NCBI GenBank assembly: GCA_030418545.1
Contig: QAIB01000003.1
Location: 124,001 to 188,000 of the forward strand
Direction of reading: 5' to 3'
Length of the DNA stretch: 64,000 nt
Source of the DNA: Xenophilus aerolatus
GTDB taxonomy: Bacteria > Pseudomonadota > Gammaproteobacteria > Burkholderiales > Burkholderiaceae_C
Shown: in pieces, positions 38,779 through 48,653 of the stretch
Position numbering within the stretch: the stretch's first letter is position 1
How the letters are laid out: each line of letters begins with the position of its first letter
Notes under the pieces: generated by a model
Database searches by the model: none
The model's input: only the letters and a program-made list of their open reading frames with translations
What the model was told of the DNA's origin: nothing
Made by a program: the position numbers and the translations under genes

Positions 38779-39270
38779 ATGCAACGCTCCAGCAACGACA
38801 TCTGGGTCGGCCTGTTCGTGCTCATCGGCGCGGCGGCGCTGCTGTTCCTGGCCCTGCAATCGGCCAACCTGCTGAGCCTGAATTTCCAGCGCAGCTACGA
38901 GGTGACGGCGCGCTTCGACAACATCGGCGGCCTGAAGCCCCAGACCGCCGTGAAGAGCGCAGGCGTGGTGGTCGGCCGTGTCCAGTCCATCACGTTCAAC
39001 GACAAGACTTTCCAGGCCGACGTCACGCTCTCGTTGCAAAGCCGTTACAGTTTCCCCAAGGACAGCTCGCTCAAGATCCTGACCAGTGGTTTGCTGGGAG
39101 AGCAATACATTGGCATCGAAGCGGGCGCCGAGGAGAAGAACCTGCAACCCGGTGACACCATCACCGCCACGCAGTCGGCCGTCGTGCTGGAGAACCTGAT
39201 CAGTCAGTTCCTCTACAGCAAGGCCGCCGACAGTGGGACGCCGCAACAAGGGACGGCGAACAAGAAATGA
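38779..39270 (+). CDS. mlaD: outer-membrane lipid asymmetry protein MlaD (MCE domain)
   Basis: MlaD is the inner-membrane-anchored MCE protein that forms a hexameric ring and passes phospholipid between MlaE and MlaC. The 163-aa product has one N-terminal membrane helix (about 10-30) and the MCE core YEVTARFDNIGGLKPQTAVKSAGVVVGRV, followed by LSLQSRYSFPKDSSLKILTSGLLGEQYIGIEAG. A short flexible tail ends the protein. The stop overlaps an mlaA start codon (ATGA). Confidence 0.94.
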   Translation: MQRSSNDIWVGLFVLIGAAALLFLALQSANLLSLNFQRSYEVTARFDNIGGLKPQTAVKSAGVVVGRVQSITFNDKTFQADVTLSLQSRYSFPKDSSLKILTSGLLGEQYIGIEAGAEEKNLQPGDTITATQSAVVLENLISQFLYSKAADSGTPQQGTANKK

Positions 39271-40013
39271 ACCGACGAACCGATGCCATGTTTGCTATGA
39301 AAAAGATAGCCGCTTGCGCCCGCTGGATGGGCATTGTGGCCACTTTTTCTCTCGGAGGCGGCCTGGCAGCCGCACAGGACGCCGCGCCGGCCGGCAACGA
39401 CCCCTTCGAGCCCTTCAACCGCGGCGTGTACCGATTCAACGACGGTGTCGACCGGGCCGTGCTGCGCCCTGTGGCAACGGTCTACCGCGACGCGGTGCCC
39501 TCGCTCGTGCGGCAGGGCGTGAGCAACTTCTTCGGCAACCTGGGCGATGTGTGGAACCTGGCGAACAACGTGATGCAGCTGAAGCTGCAGAACAGCGCCG
39601 AGACCTTCATGCGCCTGAACGTCAACACCTTCTTCGGCCTGGGCGGCCTGCTCGACATCGCGTCCGAGGCAGGCATCGAGCGGCACTCCGAGGATTTCGG
39701 CCAGACCCTCGGGCGCTGGGGCGTGCCCTCGGGCCCCTACCTCGTGCTGCCCATCCTGGGCCCCTCCACGGTGCGCGACACGGCGGCGCTGCCGGTCGAT
39801 TTCAAAGGCGATGCGCTGGCGCACGTCAACGACATCCCGGCACGCAATTCGCTCACGGTCCTGCGCGCCGTCGACACGCGCGCCAATCTGCTGAGGGCCA
39901 GCACGCTGATCCAGGACGCCGCGCTCGATCCGTACAGCTTCACGCGCGATGCGTTCCTGCAGAAGCGCCGCAGTGACATCCGCGACAGCAACGAGCCGGA
40001 CGAAAGCAAGTAA
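39267..40013 (+). CDS. mlaA: outer-membrane phospholipid-removal protein MlaA (VacJ)
   Basis: MlaA takes mislocalised phospholipid out of the outer leaflet and hands it to MlaC. The family core is clear: NDPFEPFNRGVYRFNDGVDRAVLRPVATVYRDAVP, NFFGNLGDVWNLANNVMQLK, VNTFFGLGGLLDIASEAGI and GRWGVPSGPYLVLPILGPSTVRDTAALPVD. The N-terminus is unusual. It is encoded by dispersed repeat R5, and there is no normal lipobox; a signal peptide ending near AAA-QD is seen instead. Two starts are possible: ATG at 39267, overlapping mlaD, or ATG at 39297 inside the repeat, giving MKKIAACARWMGIVATFS, which looks like a complete signal peptide. The long form is 248 aa. Confidence 0.92.
   Translation: MNRRTDAMFAMKKIAACARWMGIVATFSLGGGLAAAQDAAPAGNDPFEPFNRGVYRFNDGVDRAVLRPVATVYRDAVPSLVRQGVSNFFGNLGDVWNLANNVMQLKLQNSAETFMRLNVNTFFGLGGLLDIASEAGIERHSEDFGQTLGRWGVPSGPYLVLPILGPSTVRDTAALPVDFKGDALAHVNDIPARNSLTVLRAVDTRANLLRASTLIQDAALDPYSFTRDAFLQKRRSDIRDSNEPDESK
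39291..39350 (+). repeat. dispersed repeat, copy R5, read as the mlaA signal-peptide region
   Basis: TTGCTATGAAAAAGATAGCC, then CTTGCGCCC, GGATGGGCAT and GTGGCCACTTTTT. It carries an in-frame ATG and encodes residues 9-28 of the longer MlaA form. It belongs to the GCCACTTTTT-ended subtype shared with R2 and R6. Confidence 0.75.
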
Positions 40014-40133
40014 TTTTTGGCATTCGGCCGCTTGCAGATGGTTGCACCCTGCCCCTGGGGGGCGGAACCCGTCGGCGGTCTCGCTCTCCAACGCGTTCCG
40101 GTCACCGGACCGTTTCAAAGAAGGATTGACCCC

Positions 40134-40787
40134 ATGAACACCCTCCTGCAACGTCGCACGTTCGGCCGCTGGGCATTGGCCGGCGCCCTCGTGCTCGGGG
40201 CTACAGCCGGCGCCATGAAGCCGGCCTTCGCTGCCGACGAGGCGCCCGACGTTCTGGTCAAGCGCCTGTCCACCGAGGTGCTCGACACCATCAAGGCCGA
40301 CAGCTCGATCAAGGCCGGTGACGTCAACAAGATCATGGCGCTGGTCGACACGAAGATCATGCCCAACGTGAACTTCCAGCGCATGACGGCCTCGGCCGTG
40401 GGCCCGGCCTGGCGCCAGGCCACGCCCGAGCAGCAGAAGCGCCTGCAGGACGAGTTCAAGGCCCTGCTGGTGCGCACCTACGCCGGCGCGCTCGACCAGG
40501 TGAGCGACCAGACGGTGACGATCAAGCCCTTCCGCGGCTCGCCGAACGACCAGGACGCGCTCGTGCGCTCCGAGATCCGCGGCCGGGGCGAGCCTGTGCA
40601 GCTGGACTACCGCCTGGAGAAGACCCCCGGCCAGGGCTACGGCTGGAAGGTCTACAACCTCAATGTCATGGGCGTCTGGCTGGTCGACACCTACCGCACC
40701 CAGTTCGCCCAGGAAATCAACAGCAAGGGCATCGACGGCCTCATCGCCGCCCTGGCGGCGCGCAACAAGGCGAACGCCAAGGGCTGA
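40134..40787 (+). CDS. mlaC: periplasmic phospholipid-binding protein MlaC
   Basis: MlaC shuttles phospholipids across the periplasm between MlaA and MlaD. The 217-aa product has the Ttg2D/MlaC core LVDTKIMPNVNFQRMTASAVGPAWRQATPEQQKRLQDEFKALLVRTYAGAL and WKVYNLNVMGVWLVDTYRTQFAQEI. The signal peptide (MNTLLQRRTFGRWALAGALVLGATAG, ending AFA-AD) contains a twin arginine before the hydrophobic run, so Tat export is conceivable. Upstream, 120 bp separate it from mlaA with no clear promoter. Confidence 0.93.
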   Translation: MNTLLQRRTFGRWALAGALVLGATAGAMKPAFAADEAPDVLVKRLSTEVLDTIKADSSIKAGDVNKIMALVDTKIMPNVNFQRMTASAVGPAWRQATPEQQKRLQDEFKALLVRTYAGALDQVSDQTVTIKPFRGSPNDQDALVRSEIRGRGEPVQLDYRLEKTPGQGYGWKVYNLNVMGVWLVDTYRTQFAQEINSKGIDGLIAALAARNKANAKG

Positions 40788-40793
40788 GCGGGG

Positions 40794-41099
40794 ATGGCAG
40801 GGCCCATGGCTGCATCCGAAGCCCACATGCTGGTGCTGCCCCCGCGGCTCACCCATGACGAAGCTCCGGACTGCATGCGCATGCTGCAGCAGGGGCTGGC
40901 GGGCCAGCAGGGCTCGGCGGCCGTGATCGATGCCAGCGCGCTGTCGCACTTCGACTCCTCGGCCCTGGCGGTGCTGCTCGAATGCCGGCGCGAGGCCAGT
41001 GCCCTCGGCCGTGGCTTCGCCGTCAAGGGGCTGCCGCAGCGCCTGCGCGAACTCGCCATGCTCTACGGCATCGCCGGCCTGCTGCCCGCGGCACCCTGA
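40794..41099 (+). CDS. mlaB: STAS-domain protein MlaB
   Basis: MlaB is the small STAS protein that binds MlaF and is needed for MlaFEDB assembly. The 101-aa product has the STAS pattern AAVIDASALSHFDSSALAVLLECRREA, with the conserved Ser-Ser pair, and ends LAMLYGIAGLLP. It starts 6 bp after mlaC. A second possible ATG at 40806 would trim four residues. Confidence 0.88.
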   Translation: MAGPMAASEAHMLVLPPRLTHDEAPDCMRMLQQGLAGQQGSAAVIDASALSHFDSSALAVLLECRREASALGRGFAVKGLPQRLRELAMLYGIAGLLPAAP

Positions 41100-41142
41100 G
41101 CGGGCGCAAAGCCACGCACCAGCGTGGCGCAGGCGGGCCGCC

Positions 41143-41148
41143 TAAAAT
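41143..41148 (+). promoter_or_regulatory. candidate -10 element (TAAAAT) of the yadGH-type operon
   Basis: TAAAAT lies 10 nt before the ATG at 41159, in the 59-bp gap after mlaB. No convincing -35 is seen (CAGCGT at 17 nt). Confidence 0.35.
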
Positions 41149-41158
41149 CCCGCCTCCC

Positions 41159-42106
41159 ATGCCCGCGATCTCGTTCCAGTCGGTCTGCAAGACCTACCCC
41201 GCCTCACGCCAGCAACGGGCCCACGGACAGTCGGGGCTGCGTGCACTGGACGACGTCAGCTTCGAGATTCAGGAGGGCGAGTTCTTCGGCCTGCTGGGAC
41301 CCAACGGCGCGGGCAAGACCTCCCTGATCAGCATCCTGGCCGGCCTGTCGCGGCCGACCGCCGGCAGCGTGAGCGTGCGCGGCTTCGACGTGCAGACGCA
41401 CTACGCCGAGGCACGCCGCCAGCTCGGCATCGTGCCGCAGGAGCTGGTCTTCGACCCCTTCTTCAACGTGCGCGAGACGCTGCGCATCCAGTCCGGCTAC
41501 TTCGGCATCGCGAAGAACGACGACTGGATCGACGAGCTGCTGAGCAGCCTGGGCCTGGCCGACAAGGCGACGGCCAACATGCGCCAGCTCTCGGGCGGCA
41601 TGAAGCGCCGCGTGCTGGTGGCGCAGGCGCTGGTGCACAAGCCGCCGGTGATCGTGCTCGATGAACCCACGGCCGGCGTCGACGTCGAACTGCGCCAGAC
41701 GCTCTGGCAGTTCGTCGCCCGCCTGAACAAGCAGGGCAGCACCGTGCTGCTCACCACCCATTACCTGGAAGAGGCCGAGGCCCTGTGCAACCGCATCGCC
41801 ATGCTCAAGAAGGGGCGGGTGATCGCACTGGACAGCACCAGCGCCCTGCTCAAGTCCTCGGCCAGCAACGTGCTGCGCTTCAAGACCGATGGCAACCTGC
41901 CCTGGGCGCTGGCCCAGCATGCGCGCATCACCGGCCGCATCGTCCAGCTGCCGGCGCACGATGCGCGCGAGGTGGAGCAGGTGCTGGCCGCGCTGCGCGA
42001 GGCCGGTGTGGCCGTGGAGGACGTCGAGATGCGCAAGGCCGACCTGGAAGACGTCTTCATCGACCTGATGGCCGGCGAGCAGACGCCGCTGGAGGTGGCG
42101 CGATGA
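41159..42106 (+). CDS. ABC-2 type transporter ATP-binding protein (YadG-like)
   Basis: A 315-aa ATPase with Walker A LLGPNGAGKTSL, signature LSGGMKRRVLVAQALVHKPP, Walker B VIVLDEPTAGVD and switch His in LLTTHYLEEAE. The C-terminal ~90 residues (to DLEDVFIDLMAGEQTPLEVAR) are the usual extension of DrrA/NatA/YadG-like exporters. Its permease follows after 16 bp. The substrate is unknown; location between mlaB and the bolA gene suggests an envelope role, which is inference from context. The ATG at 41159 fits the family. Confidence 0.9.
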   Translation: MPAISFQSVCKTYPASRQQRAHGQSGLRALDDVSFEIQEGEFFGLLGPNGAGKTSLISILAGLSRPTAGSVSVRGFDVQTHYAEARRQLGIVPQELVFDPFFNVRETLRIQSGYFGIAKNDDWIDELLSSLGLADKATANMRQLSGGMKRRVLVAQALVHKPPVIVLDEPTAGVDVELRQTLWQFVARLNKQGSTVLLTTHYLEEAEALCNRIAMLKKGRVIALDSTSALLKSSASNVLRFKTDGNLPWALAQHARITGRIVQLPAHDAREVEQVLAALREAGVAVEDVEMRKADLEDVFIDLMAGEQTPLEVAR

Positions 42107-42122
42107 GCCCGGAGGCCCGGCC

Positions 42123-42890
42123 ATGATGGTCACCGCACTCGGCTGGCGGGCGCTCCTGTACAAGGAAGTGCTGCGCTTCTGGAAGGTCGGCCTGCAGACC
42201 GTGGGCGCGCCGGTGCTCACGGCGGTGCTGTACCTCATGGTCTTCGGCCACGTGCTGGAAGACCACGTGAAGGTTTACGGATCGGTGAGCTACACCGCCT
42301 TCCTCATTCCAGGCCTGGTGATGATGAGCGTGCTGCAGAACGCCTTCGCCAACAGCTCGTCGTCGATCATCCAGAGCAAGATCATGGGCAACCTGGTCTT
42401 CGTGCTGCTCACGCCACTGTCGCACTGGGGCTGGTTCCTGGCGTACGTGGGCTCCTCGGTGATCCGTGGGCTGGTGGTGGGGCTGGGCGTGCTGGTGGTC
42501 ACCCTCTTCTTCGCAGTGCCGCCCTTCGCGCAGCCGTTGTGGATCGTGGTCTTCGCGCTGCTGGGCGCGGCGCTGCTCGGCACGCTGGGCCTCATCGCGG
42601 GGCTCTGGGCCGAGAAGTTCGACCAGATGGCCGTGTTCCAGAACTTCCTGATCATGCCCATGACCTTCCTGTCGGGCGTGTTCTATTCCATCCACTCGCT
42701 GCCGGCCTTCTGGCAGGGCGTGAGCCACGTCAACCCGTTCTTCTACATGATCGACGGCTTCCGCTACGGCTTCTTCGGCGTGTCCGACGTGTCGCCCTGG
42801 CTGAGCCTGGGCATCGTGGGCAGCGCCTGGCTGGTGGTGAGCGCCGTGGCCATCCACCTGCTGCGCATTGGCTACAAACTCAGATCATGA
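42123..42890 (+). CDS. ABC-2 type transporter permease (YadH-like)
   Basis: A 255-aa permease with six hydrophobic segments and the ABC-2 blocks FLIPGLVMMSVLQNAFANSSSSIIQSKIMGNLVFVLLTPLSH and FLIMPMTFLSGVFYSIHSLPAFWQGVSHVNPFFYMIDGFRYGFFG, the latter close to E. coli YadH. It pairs with the ATPase just upstream. Two adjacent ATGs (42123 and 42126) are possible starts. The stop overlaps the BolA-family gene (ATGA). Confidence 0.9.
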   Translation: MMVTALGWRALLYKEVLRFWKVGLQTVGAPVLTAVLYLMVFGHVLEDHVKVYGSVSYTAFLIPGLVMMSVLQNAFANSSSSIIQSKIMGNLVFVLLTPLSHWGWFLAYVGSSVIRGLVVGLGVLVVTLFFAVPPFAQPLWIVVFALLGAALLGTLGLIAGLWAEKFDQMAVFQNFLIMPMTFLSGVFYSIHSLPAFWQGVSHVNPFFYMIDGFRYGFFGVSDVSPWLSLGIVGSAWLVVSAVAIHLLRIGYKLRS

Positions 42891-43129
42891 CGGCCGAAGA
42901 ACTCCAATCCATCATCCAGTCGGGCCTGGCCTGCGAACACATCGCGCTCGAGGGCGACGGGCGACACTGGTACGCCACCATCGTCTCGCCCGAGTTCGAG
43001 GGCAAGCGCGCCATCCAGCGGCACCAGCGGGTCTACGCCACCCTGGGTGCGAAAATGCATACCGACGAAGTGCATGCGCTGTCGATGAAGACCTTCACGC
43101 CGGCCGAGTGGGCCGCGCAGGGTCACTGA
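42887..43129 (+). CDS. BolA/IbaG family iron-metabolism protein
   Basis: An 80-aa BolA-fold protein most like IbaG, which partners monothiol glutaredoxins with a 2Fe-2S cluster. MTAEELQSIIQSGLACEHIALEGDGRHWYATIVSPEFEGKRAIQRHQRVYATLG matches the family, including the RHQRVY segment with the conserved His. It overlaps the permease gene and precedes murA by 51 bp; ibaG-murA linkage also exists in E. coli. Confidence 0.93.
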   Translation: MTAEELQSIIQSGLACEHIALEGDGRHWYATIVSPEFEGKRAIQRHQRVYATLGAKMHTDEVHALSMKTFTPAEWAAQGH

Positions 43130-43180
43130 CATTTCCGGCCGGCGCACGGCGCCGGCTCCCTGATCTCGCTGGACTTCCCG

Positions 43181-44454
<1,274 letters not shown>

Positions 44455-44458
<4 letters not shown>

Positions 44459-45096
44459 TCACCCTCGCCTTGTCCAAGGGCCGCATCTTCGAGGAGACGC
44501 TGCCCCTGCTGGCCGCCGCCGGCATCGAGGTCACCGAAGACCCCGAGAAGTCGCGCAAGCTCATCCTGCCCACCACCCGGCCCGACGTGCGCGTGGTGCT
44601 GGTGCGCGCCTCCGACGTCCCGACCTACGTGCAGTACGGCGGCGCCGACCTCGGCGTCACCGGGCTCGACGTGCTGCTCGAGCACGGCAACCAGGGCCTG
44701 TACCAGCCGCTGGACCTGCGCATCGCCGCCTGCCGCCTCAGCGTGGCCGTGCGCGCCGACTACGACTACGCCAGCGCCGTGAAGCAGGGCTCGCGCCTGA
44801 AGGTCGCGACCAAGTATGTCGGCCTGGCGCGCGACTTCTTCGCCCGCAAGGGCGTGCACGTCGACCTGATCAAGCTCTACGGCAGCATGGAGCTGGCGCC
44901 GCTCACCGGTTTGGCCGACGCCATCGTCGACCTCGTCTCCACCGGCAACACGCTCAAGGCCAACCAGCTGGTCGAGGTCGAACGCATCATGGACATCAGC
45001 GCCCGCCTGGTCGTGAACCAGGCCGCGCTCAAGCTCAAGCGCGAGCCGATCCGCCACATCATCGACGCCTTTGCGTCGGCCATCCCGTCACGTTGA
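44455..45096 (+). CDS. hisG: ATP phosphoribosyltransferase, short form
   Basis: HisG starts histidine synthesis by joining ATP and PRPP. At 213 aa it is the short form that lacks the C-terminal ACT-like regulatory domain and normally needs HisZ for activity and feedback control. Seen: [44 protein letters not shown] and the PRPP loop [14 protein letters not shown]. No hisZ is present in this window. It is the first gene of the his series, coupled to murA; its stop is followed immediately by repeat R6. Confidence 0.95.
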
Positions 45097-45152
45097 TGCT
45101 ATGAAATTGATAGCTGCTCCCGCCCGCCTGTCGACGGCTTCAGCCACTTTCG
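45097..45152 (+). repeat. dispersed repeat, copy R6, carrying the hisD start codon
   Basis: TGCTATGAAATTGATAGCTG, CTCCCGCCCGCC and GGCTTCAGCCACTTTC. It begins at the base after the hisG stop and encodes the first 17 residues of HisD. Confidence 0.78.
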
Positions 45153-46474
45153 ATGCCGAGTTCAAGGCGCGGCTGCACTGGTCGGCCGACACCGATGCGG
45201 CGATCGAGCAGCGCGTGGCGGACATCCTGGCCGACGTGCAGAAGCGCGGCGACGCAGCGGTGCTGGAGTACACGCGCCGCTTCGACGGGCTGGCCGCCGA
45301 ATCGATGGCGCAGCTGGAGTTGACGCAGGCGGATTTCCAGCAGGCCTTCGACTCCTTGCCCGCCGCCCAGCGCGACGCGCTGCGTGCGGCCGCCCAGCGG
45401 GTGCGCAGCTACCACGAGGCGCAGAAGAAGGCCTCCGGCGAAAGCTGGAGCTACCGCGACGCCGACGGCACCCTGCTGGGCCAGAAGGTCACGCCGCTGG
45501 ACCGCGTGGGCATCTATGTCCCCGGTGGCAAGGCGGCGTACCCGTCGAGCCTGCTGATGAACGCCATTCCGGCGCATGTGGCCGGCGTGCAGGAAATCAT
45601 CATGGTCGTGCCCACGCCAGCCAAGGGCAGCGTGGCCACCGGCGGTGCGGGCGGCGAGGCCGCCAAGCGGGGCGAGCGCAACGTGCTGGTACTGGCCGCG
45701 GCCCACGTGGCCGGCGTCACCCGCGCCTTCACCATCGGCGGCGCGCAGGCCGTGGCCGCGCTGGCCTACGGCACGGCGACCGTGCCCGCGGTGGACAAGA
45801 TCACCGGTCCCGGCAATGCCTACGTGGCCGCCGCCAAGCGCCGCGTGTTCGGCACCGTGGGCATCGACATGATCGCGGGCCCGAGCGAGATCCTCGTGCT
45901 GGCCGACGGCACGACGCCGCCCGACTGGGTGGCCATGGACCTGTTCAGCCAGGCCGAGCACGACGAACTGGCGCAGAGCATCCTGCTGTGCCCCGATGCG
46001 GCCTACATCGACGCCGTGCAGCGCGAGATCGACCGCCTGCTGCCCACCATGCCGCGCGCCGGGATCATCGCCGCCAGCCTGAACGGCCGCGGCGCGCTGA
46101 TCCACACGCGCGACATGCAGGAGGCTTGCGCCATCAGCAACCGCATCGCGCCCGAGCACCTGGAGGTGAGCAGCCGCGACCCGCACCAGTGGGAGCCGCT
46201 GCTCAAGCACGCCGGCGCGATCTTCCTCGGCGCCTTCACCAGCGAATCGCTGGGCGACTACTGCGCCGGCCCGAACCATGTGCTGCCCACCAGCGGCACC
46301 GCACGCTTCTCGTCGCCGCTGGGCGTGTACGACTTCCAGAAGCGCAGCAGCCTGATCGAGGTGAGCGAGCAGGGTGCGCAGGTGCTCGGGCCCATCGCGG
46401 CCGAGCTGGCGTATGGCGAAGGGCTGCAGGCGCACGCGCAGGCGGCCGAGATGCGGCTGCGTCGCGCCGGTTGA
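45101..46474 (+). CDS. hisD: histidinol dehydrogenase
   Basis: HisD oxidises L-histidinol to L-histidine in two NAD-dependent steps at a zinc site. The 457-aa protein has the family blocks [67 protein letters not shown] and [26 protein letters not shown]. The start ATG at 45101 lies inside repeat R6, so [17 protein letters not shown] is repeat-derived and does not look like family sequence; the conserved protein begins near [11 protein letters not shown]. It is 4 bp from hisG. Confidence 0.95.
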   Translation: MKLIAAPARLSTASATFDAEFKARLHWSADTDAAIEQRVADILADVQKRGDAAVLEYTRRFDGLAAESMAQLELTQADFQQAFDSLPAAQRDALRAAAQRVRSYHEAQKKASGESWSYRDADGTLLGQKVTPLDRVGIYVPGGKAAYPSSLLMNAIPAHVAGVQEIIMVVPTPAKGSVATGGAGGEAAKRGERNVLVLAAAHVAGVTRAFTIGGAQAVAALAYGTATVPAVDKITGPGNAYVAAAKRRVFGTVGIDMIAGPSEILVLADGTTPPDWVAMDLFSQAEHDELAQSILLCPDAAYIDAVQREIDRLLPTMPRAGIIAASLNGRGALIHTRDMQEACAISNRIAPEHLEVSSRDPHQWEPLLKHAGAIFLGAFTSESLGDYCAGPNHVLPTSGTARFSSPLGVYDFQKRSSLIEVSEQGAQVLGPIAAELAYGEGLQAHAQAAEMRLRRAG

Positions 46475-46479
46475 GCGCC

Positions 46480-46836
46480 ATGCGGCCTGCGATGCGTCCG
46501 CTGCTGCTGCTGTGCGCGATGTTGGCCGCCGGCGCGGCGCACGCCATGAGCATCCGCGAACTGCGCACCCTCGAGGCCAACGAGAAGGACGGCCGCGCCT
46601 ACGCCGGCTACTACCTCGTGGGCGTGGTCGAAGGCCTGCGCGAGGCCGCCGACACGGTGCAGCGCAGCGGCCAGAAGCCGCCCTTCTGCATCAATGGCCG
46701 GCGGCTCGAGCCCTCGATGGCGCGATCGCTCTACCAGGGCGAACTCGCACGCCACGCCGACCAGTACGAGGCCGACATGCCCGTGCAACTCGTTCTTTCC
46801 GCGGCGCTGCAGAACAGCTACCGCTGCAGCCCCTGA
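46480..46836 (+). CDS. small secreted protein, Rap1a/Tai-like (tentative)
   Basis: A 118-aa periplasmic protein with a clear signal peptide (MRPAMRPLLLLCAMLAAGAAHA). The mature part has two cysteines (in PPFCING and YRCSP) that could form a disulfide. The pattern GYYLVGVVEGLREA, FC, LYQGELARHADQYEADMPVQLVLSAALQNSYRC resembles the Rap1a/Tai family, first known as T6SS immunity proteins but also found alone. No toxin or T6SS gene is nearby. It is inserted between hisD and hisC, 5 and 8 bp away, so it is co-transcribed with the his genes. Confidence 0.7.
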   Translation: MRPAMRPLLLLCAMLAAGAAHAMSIRELRTLEANEKDGRAYAGYYLVGVVEGLREAADTVQRSGQKPPFCINGRRLEPSMARSLYQGELARHADQYEADMPVQLVLSAALQNSYRCSP

Positions 46837-46844
46837 ATCCGCCC

Positions 46845-47954
46845 ATGATCGCTCCGACCTCCGACCTCACCCGCCGCGCCCTGGCGCGCCTGCGCCCCGA
46901 CGTGCAGTCCATGCACGCCTACGCCGTGCAGGACGCGCGCGGCCTGCTCAAGCTCGACGCGATGGAGAACCCCTACACGTTGCCGGCCGACCTGCAGGCC
47001 GAGCTCGGCGCGCGGCTGGGGGCGCTGGCGCTCAACCGCTACCCGGGCGAACGCGGCGCCGACCTGCAGCGCGCGCTGGCCGCCTATGCGCAGGTGCCGG
47101 AGGGCTTCGGCCTCATGCTAGGCAACGGCTCCGACGAGCTGATCTCGCTGCTGGCGATGGCCTGCGACCTGCCGGGGGCCACCATCGTGGCGCCGGTGCC
47201 GGGCTTCGTGATGTACGCCGTGAGCGCGCAGCTGCAGGGGCTGAAGTTCGTCGGCGTGCCGCTGAGCGAGGACTTCGAGCTCGACGCGGGCGCCATGCTC
47301 GCCGCCATCGAGCGCGAGCGCCCGGCCATCCTGTACCTGGCGTACCCCAACAACCCGACCGCCAACCTGTGGGACGCCGACGCCATGCAGCGCCTGGTCG
47401 ACGCGCAGGGCGCCCAGGGCGGCCTGGTGGTCATCGACGAGGCTTATCAGCCCTTCGCCGGCCGCAGCTGGCTCGACGTCATCCGCCGCGACCCGGCGCG
47501 TCACGGCCACGTGCTGCTGATGCGCACCCTGAGCAAGTTCGGCCTGGCGGGTGTGCGCCTGGGCTACCTCATCGGGCCGGCCGCGCTGGTGGCCGAGGTC
47601 GACAAGGTGCGCCCGCCCTACAACATCAGTGTGCTCAACTGCGAGTGCGCGCTCTTCGCGCTCGAGCATGCCGGCGTGTTCGCCGAGCAGGCCGACGCGA
47701 TCCGCCGCGAGCGCACGGGCCTCGTCGCGCGCCTGGCCGAGCTGCCGGGCGTCCGCGTCTGGCCCAGCGACGCGAACATGGTGCTGGTGCGCGTCCCCGA
47801 TGCCGACAAGGCCTTCGCGGGCATGAAGGCGCGCGGGGTGCTGGTGAAGAACGTTTCTAGAATGCACCCTCTGCTGGCGAACTGCCTGCGCCTGACGGTC
47901 GGCACTCCCGACGAGAACGCGCGCATGTTCGCGGCACTCGAAGGCTCCCTATGA
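46845..47954 (+). CDS. hisC: histidinol-phosphate aminotransferase
   Basis: HisC is the PLP aminotransferase that converts imidazole-acetol phosphate to histidinol phosphate. The 369-aa protein has [11 protein letters not shown] near the start, the cofactor block [41 protein letters not shown], and the PLP lysine in [17 protein letters not shown]. The stop overlaps hisB (ATGA). Confidence 0.96.
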   Translation: MIAPTSDLTRRALARLRPDVQSMHAYAVQDARGLLKLDAMENPYTLPADLQAELGARLGALALNRYPGERGADLQRALAAYAQVPEGFGLMLGNGSDELISLLAMACDLPGATIVAPVPGFVMYAVSAQLQGLKFVGVPLSEDFELDAGAMLAAIERERPAILYLAYPNNPTANLWDADAMQRLVDAQGAQGGLVVIDEAYQPFAGRSWLDVIRRDPARHGHVLLMRTLSKFGLAGVRLGYLIGPAALVAEVDKVRPPYNISVLNCECALFALEHAGVFAEQADAIRRERTGLVARLAELPGVRVWPSDANMVLVRVPDADKAFAGMKARGVLVKNVSRMHPLLANCLRLTVGTPDENARMFAALEGSL

Positions 47955-48574
47955 ACACCCCCACGGCCCCCGAGGCGACCAGCGCGGCGCGCGTTGCGGA
48001 GGTCACCCGCAACACCGCCGAGACGAAGATCCGCGTGCGCGTCGACCTCGACGGCACCGGCCGGGCGAAGCTCGCCACCGGCATCGGCTTCTTCGACCAC
48101 ATGCTCGACCAGATCGCCCGCCACGGCCTGATCGACCTCGAGATCGAGTGCGAGGGCGACCTGCACATCGACGGCCACCACACGGTGGAAGACGTGGGCA
48201 TCACGCTCGGCCAGGCGGTGGCCAGGGCCGTGGGCGACAAGAAGGGCATCCGCCGCTACGGCCATGCCTACGTGCCGCTCGACGAAGCGCTGTCGCGCGT
48301 GGTGATCGACTTCTCGGGCCGCCCCGGCCTGGTGATGGACGTGCCCTTCACCAGCGGCATGGTCGGCGCCTTCGACACCCAGCTCACCTACGAGTTCTTC
48401 CAGGGTTTCGTGAACCATGCGGGCGTGACACTGCACATCGACAACCTCAAGGGCGTGAACGCGCACCACCAGTGCGAGACGGTGTTCAAGGCCTTCGCGC
48501 GCGCGGTGCGCGCCGCGCTGGAGTTCGACCCGCGTTCGGCCGGCGTCATCCCCTCGACCAAGGGTTCGCTCTAG
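47951..48574 (+). CDS. hisB: imidazoleglycerol-phosphate dehydratase
   Basis: HisB dehydrates imidazoleglycerol phosphate. At 207 aa it is the monofunctional form without the N-terminal histidinol-phosphatase found in enterics. The manganese-ligand motifs [40 protein letters not shown] and [16 protein letters not shown] are intact. A histidinol-phosphatase must be encoded elsewhere. Confidence 0.97.
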   Translation: MNTPTAPEATSAARVAEVTRNTAETKIRVRVDLDGTGRAKLATGIGFFDHMLDQIARHGLIDLEIECEGDLHIDGHHTVEDVGITLGQAVARAVGDKKGIRRYGHAYVPLDEALSRVVIDFSGRPGLVMDVPFTSGMVGAFDTQLTYEFFQGFVNHAGVTLHIDNLKGVNAHHQCETVFKAFARAVRAALEFDPRSAGVIPSTKGSL

Positions 48575-48584
48575 TTCTTGAAAG

Positions 48585-48639
48585 AAATCGGGCTGCAGTG
48601 CCCGTCCCGCCTGCGCGAGCAGCTATCAATCCAGTAGCG
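48585..48639 (-). repeat. dispersed repeat, copy R7, between hisB and hisH
   Basis: Minus-strand reading: CGCTACTGGATTGATAGCTG, CTCGCGCAGGCGGGACGGGC and ACTGCAGCCCGATTT. It occupies most of the 79-bp hisB-hisH gap and ends 14 nt before the hisH ATG. Confidence 0.8.
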
Positions 48640-48653
48640 AAATACCACTTCCT

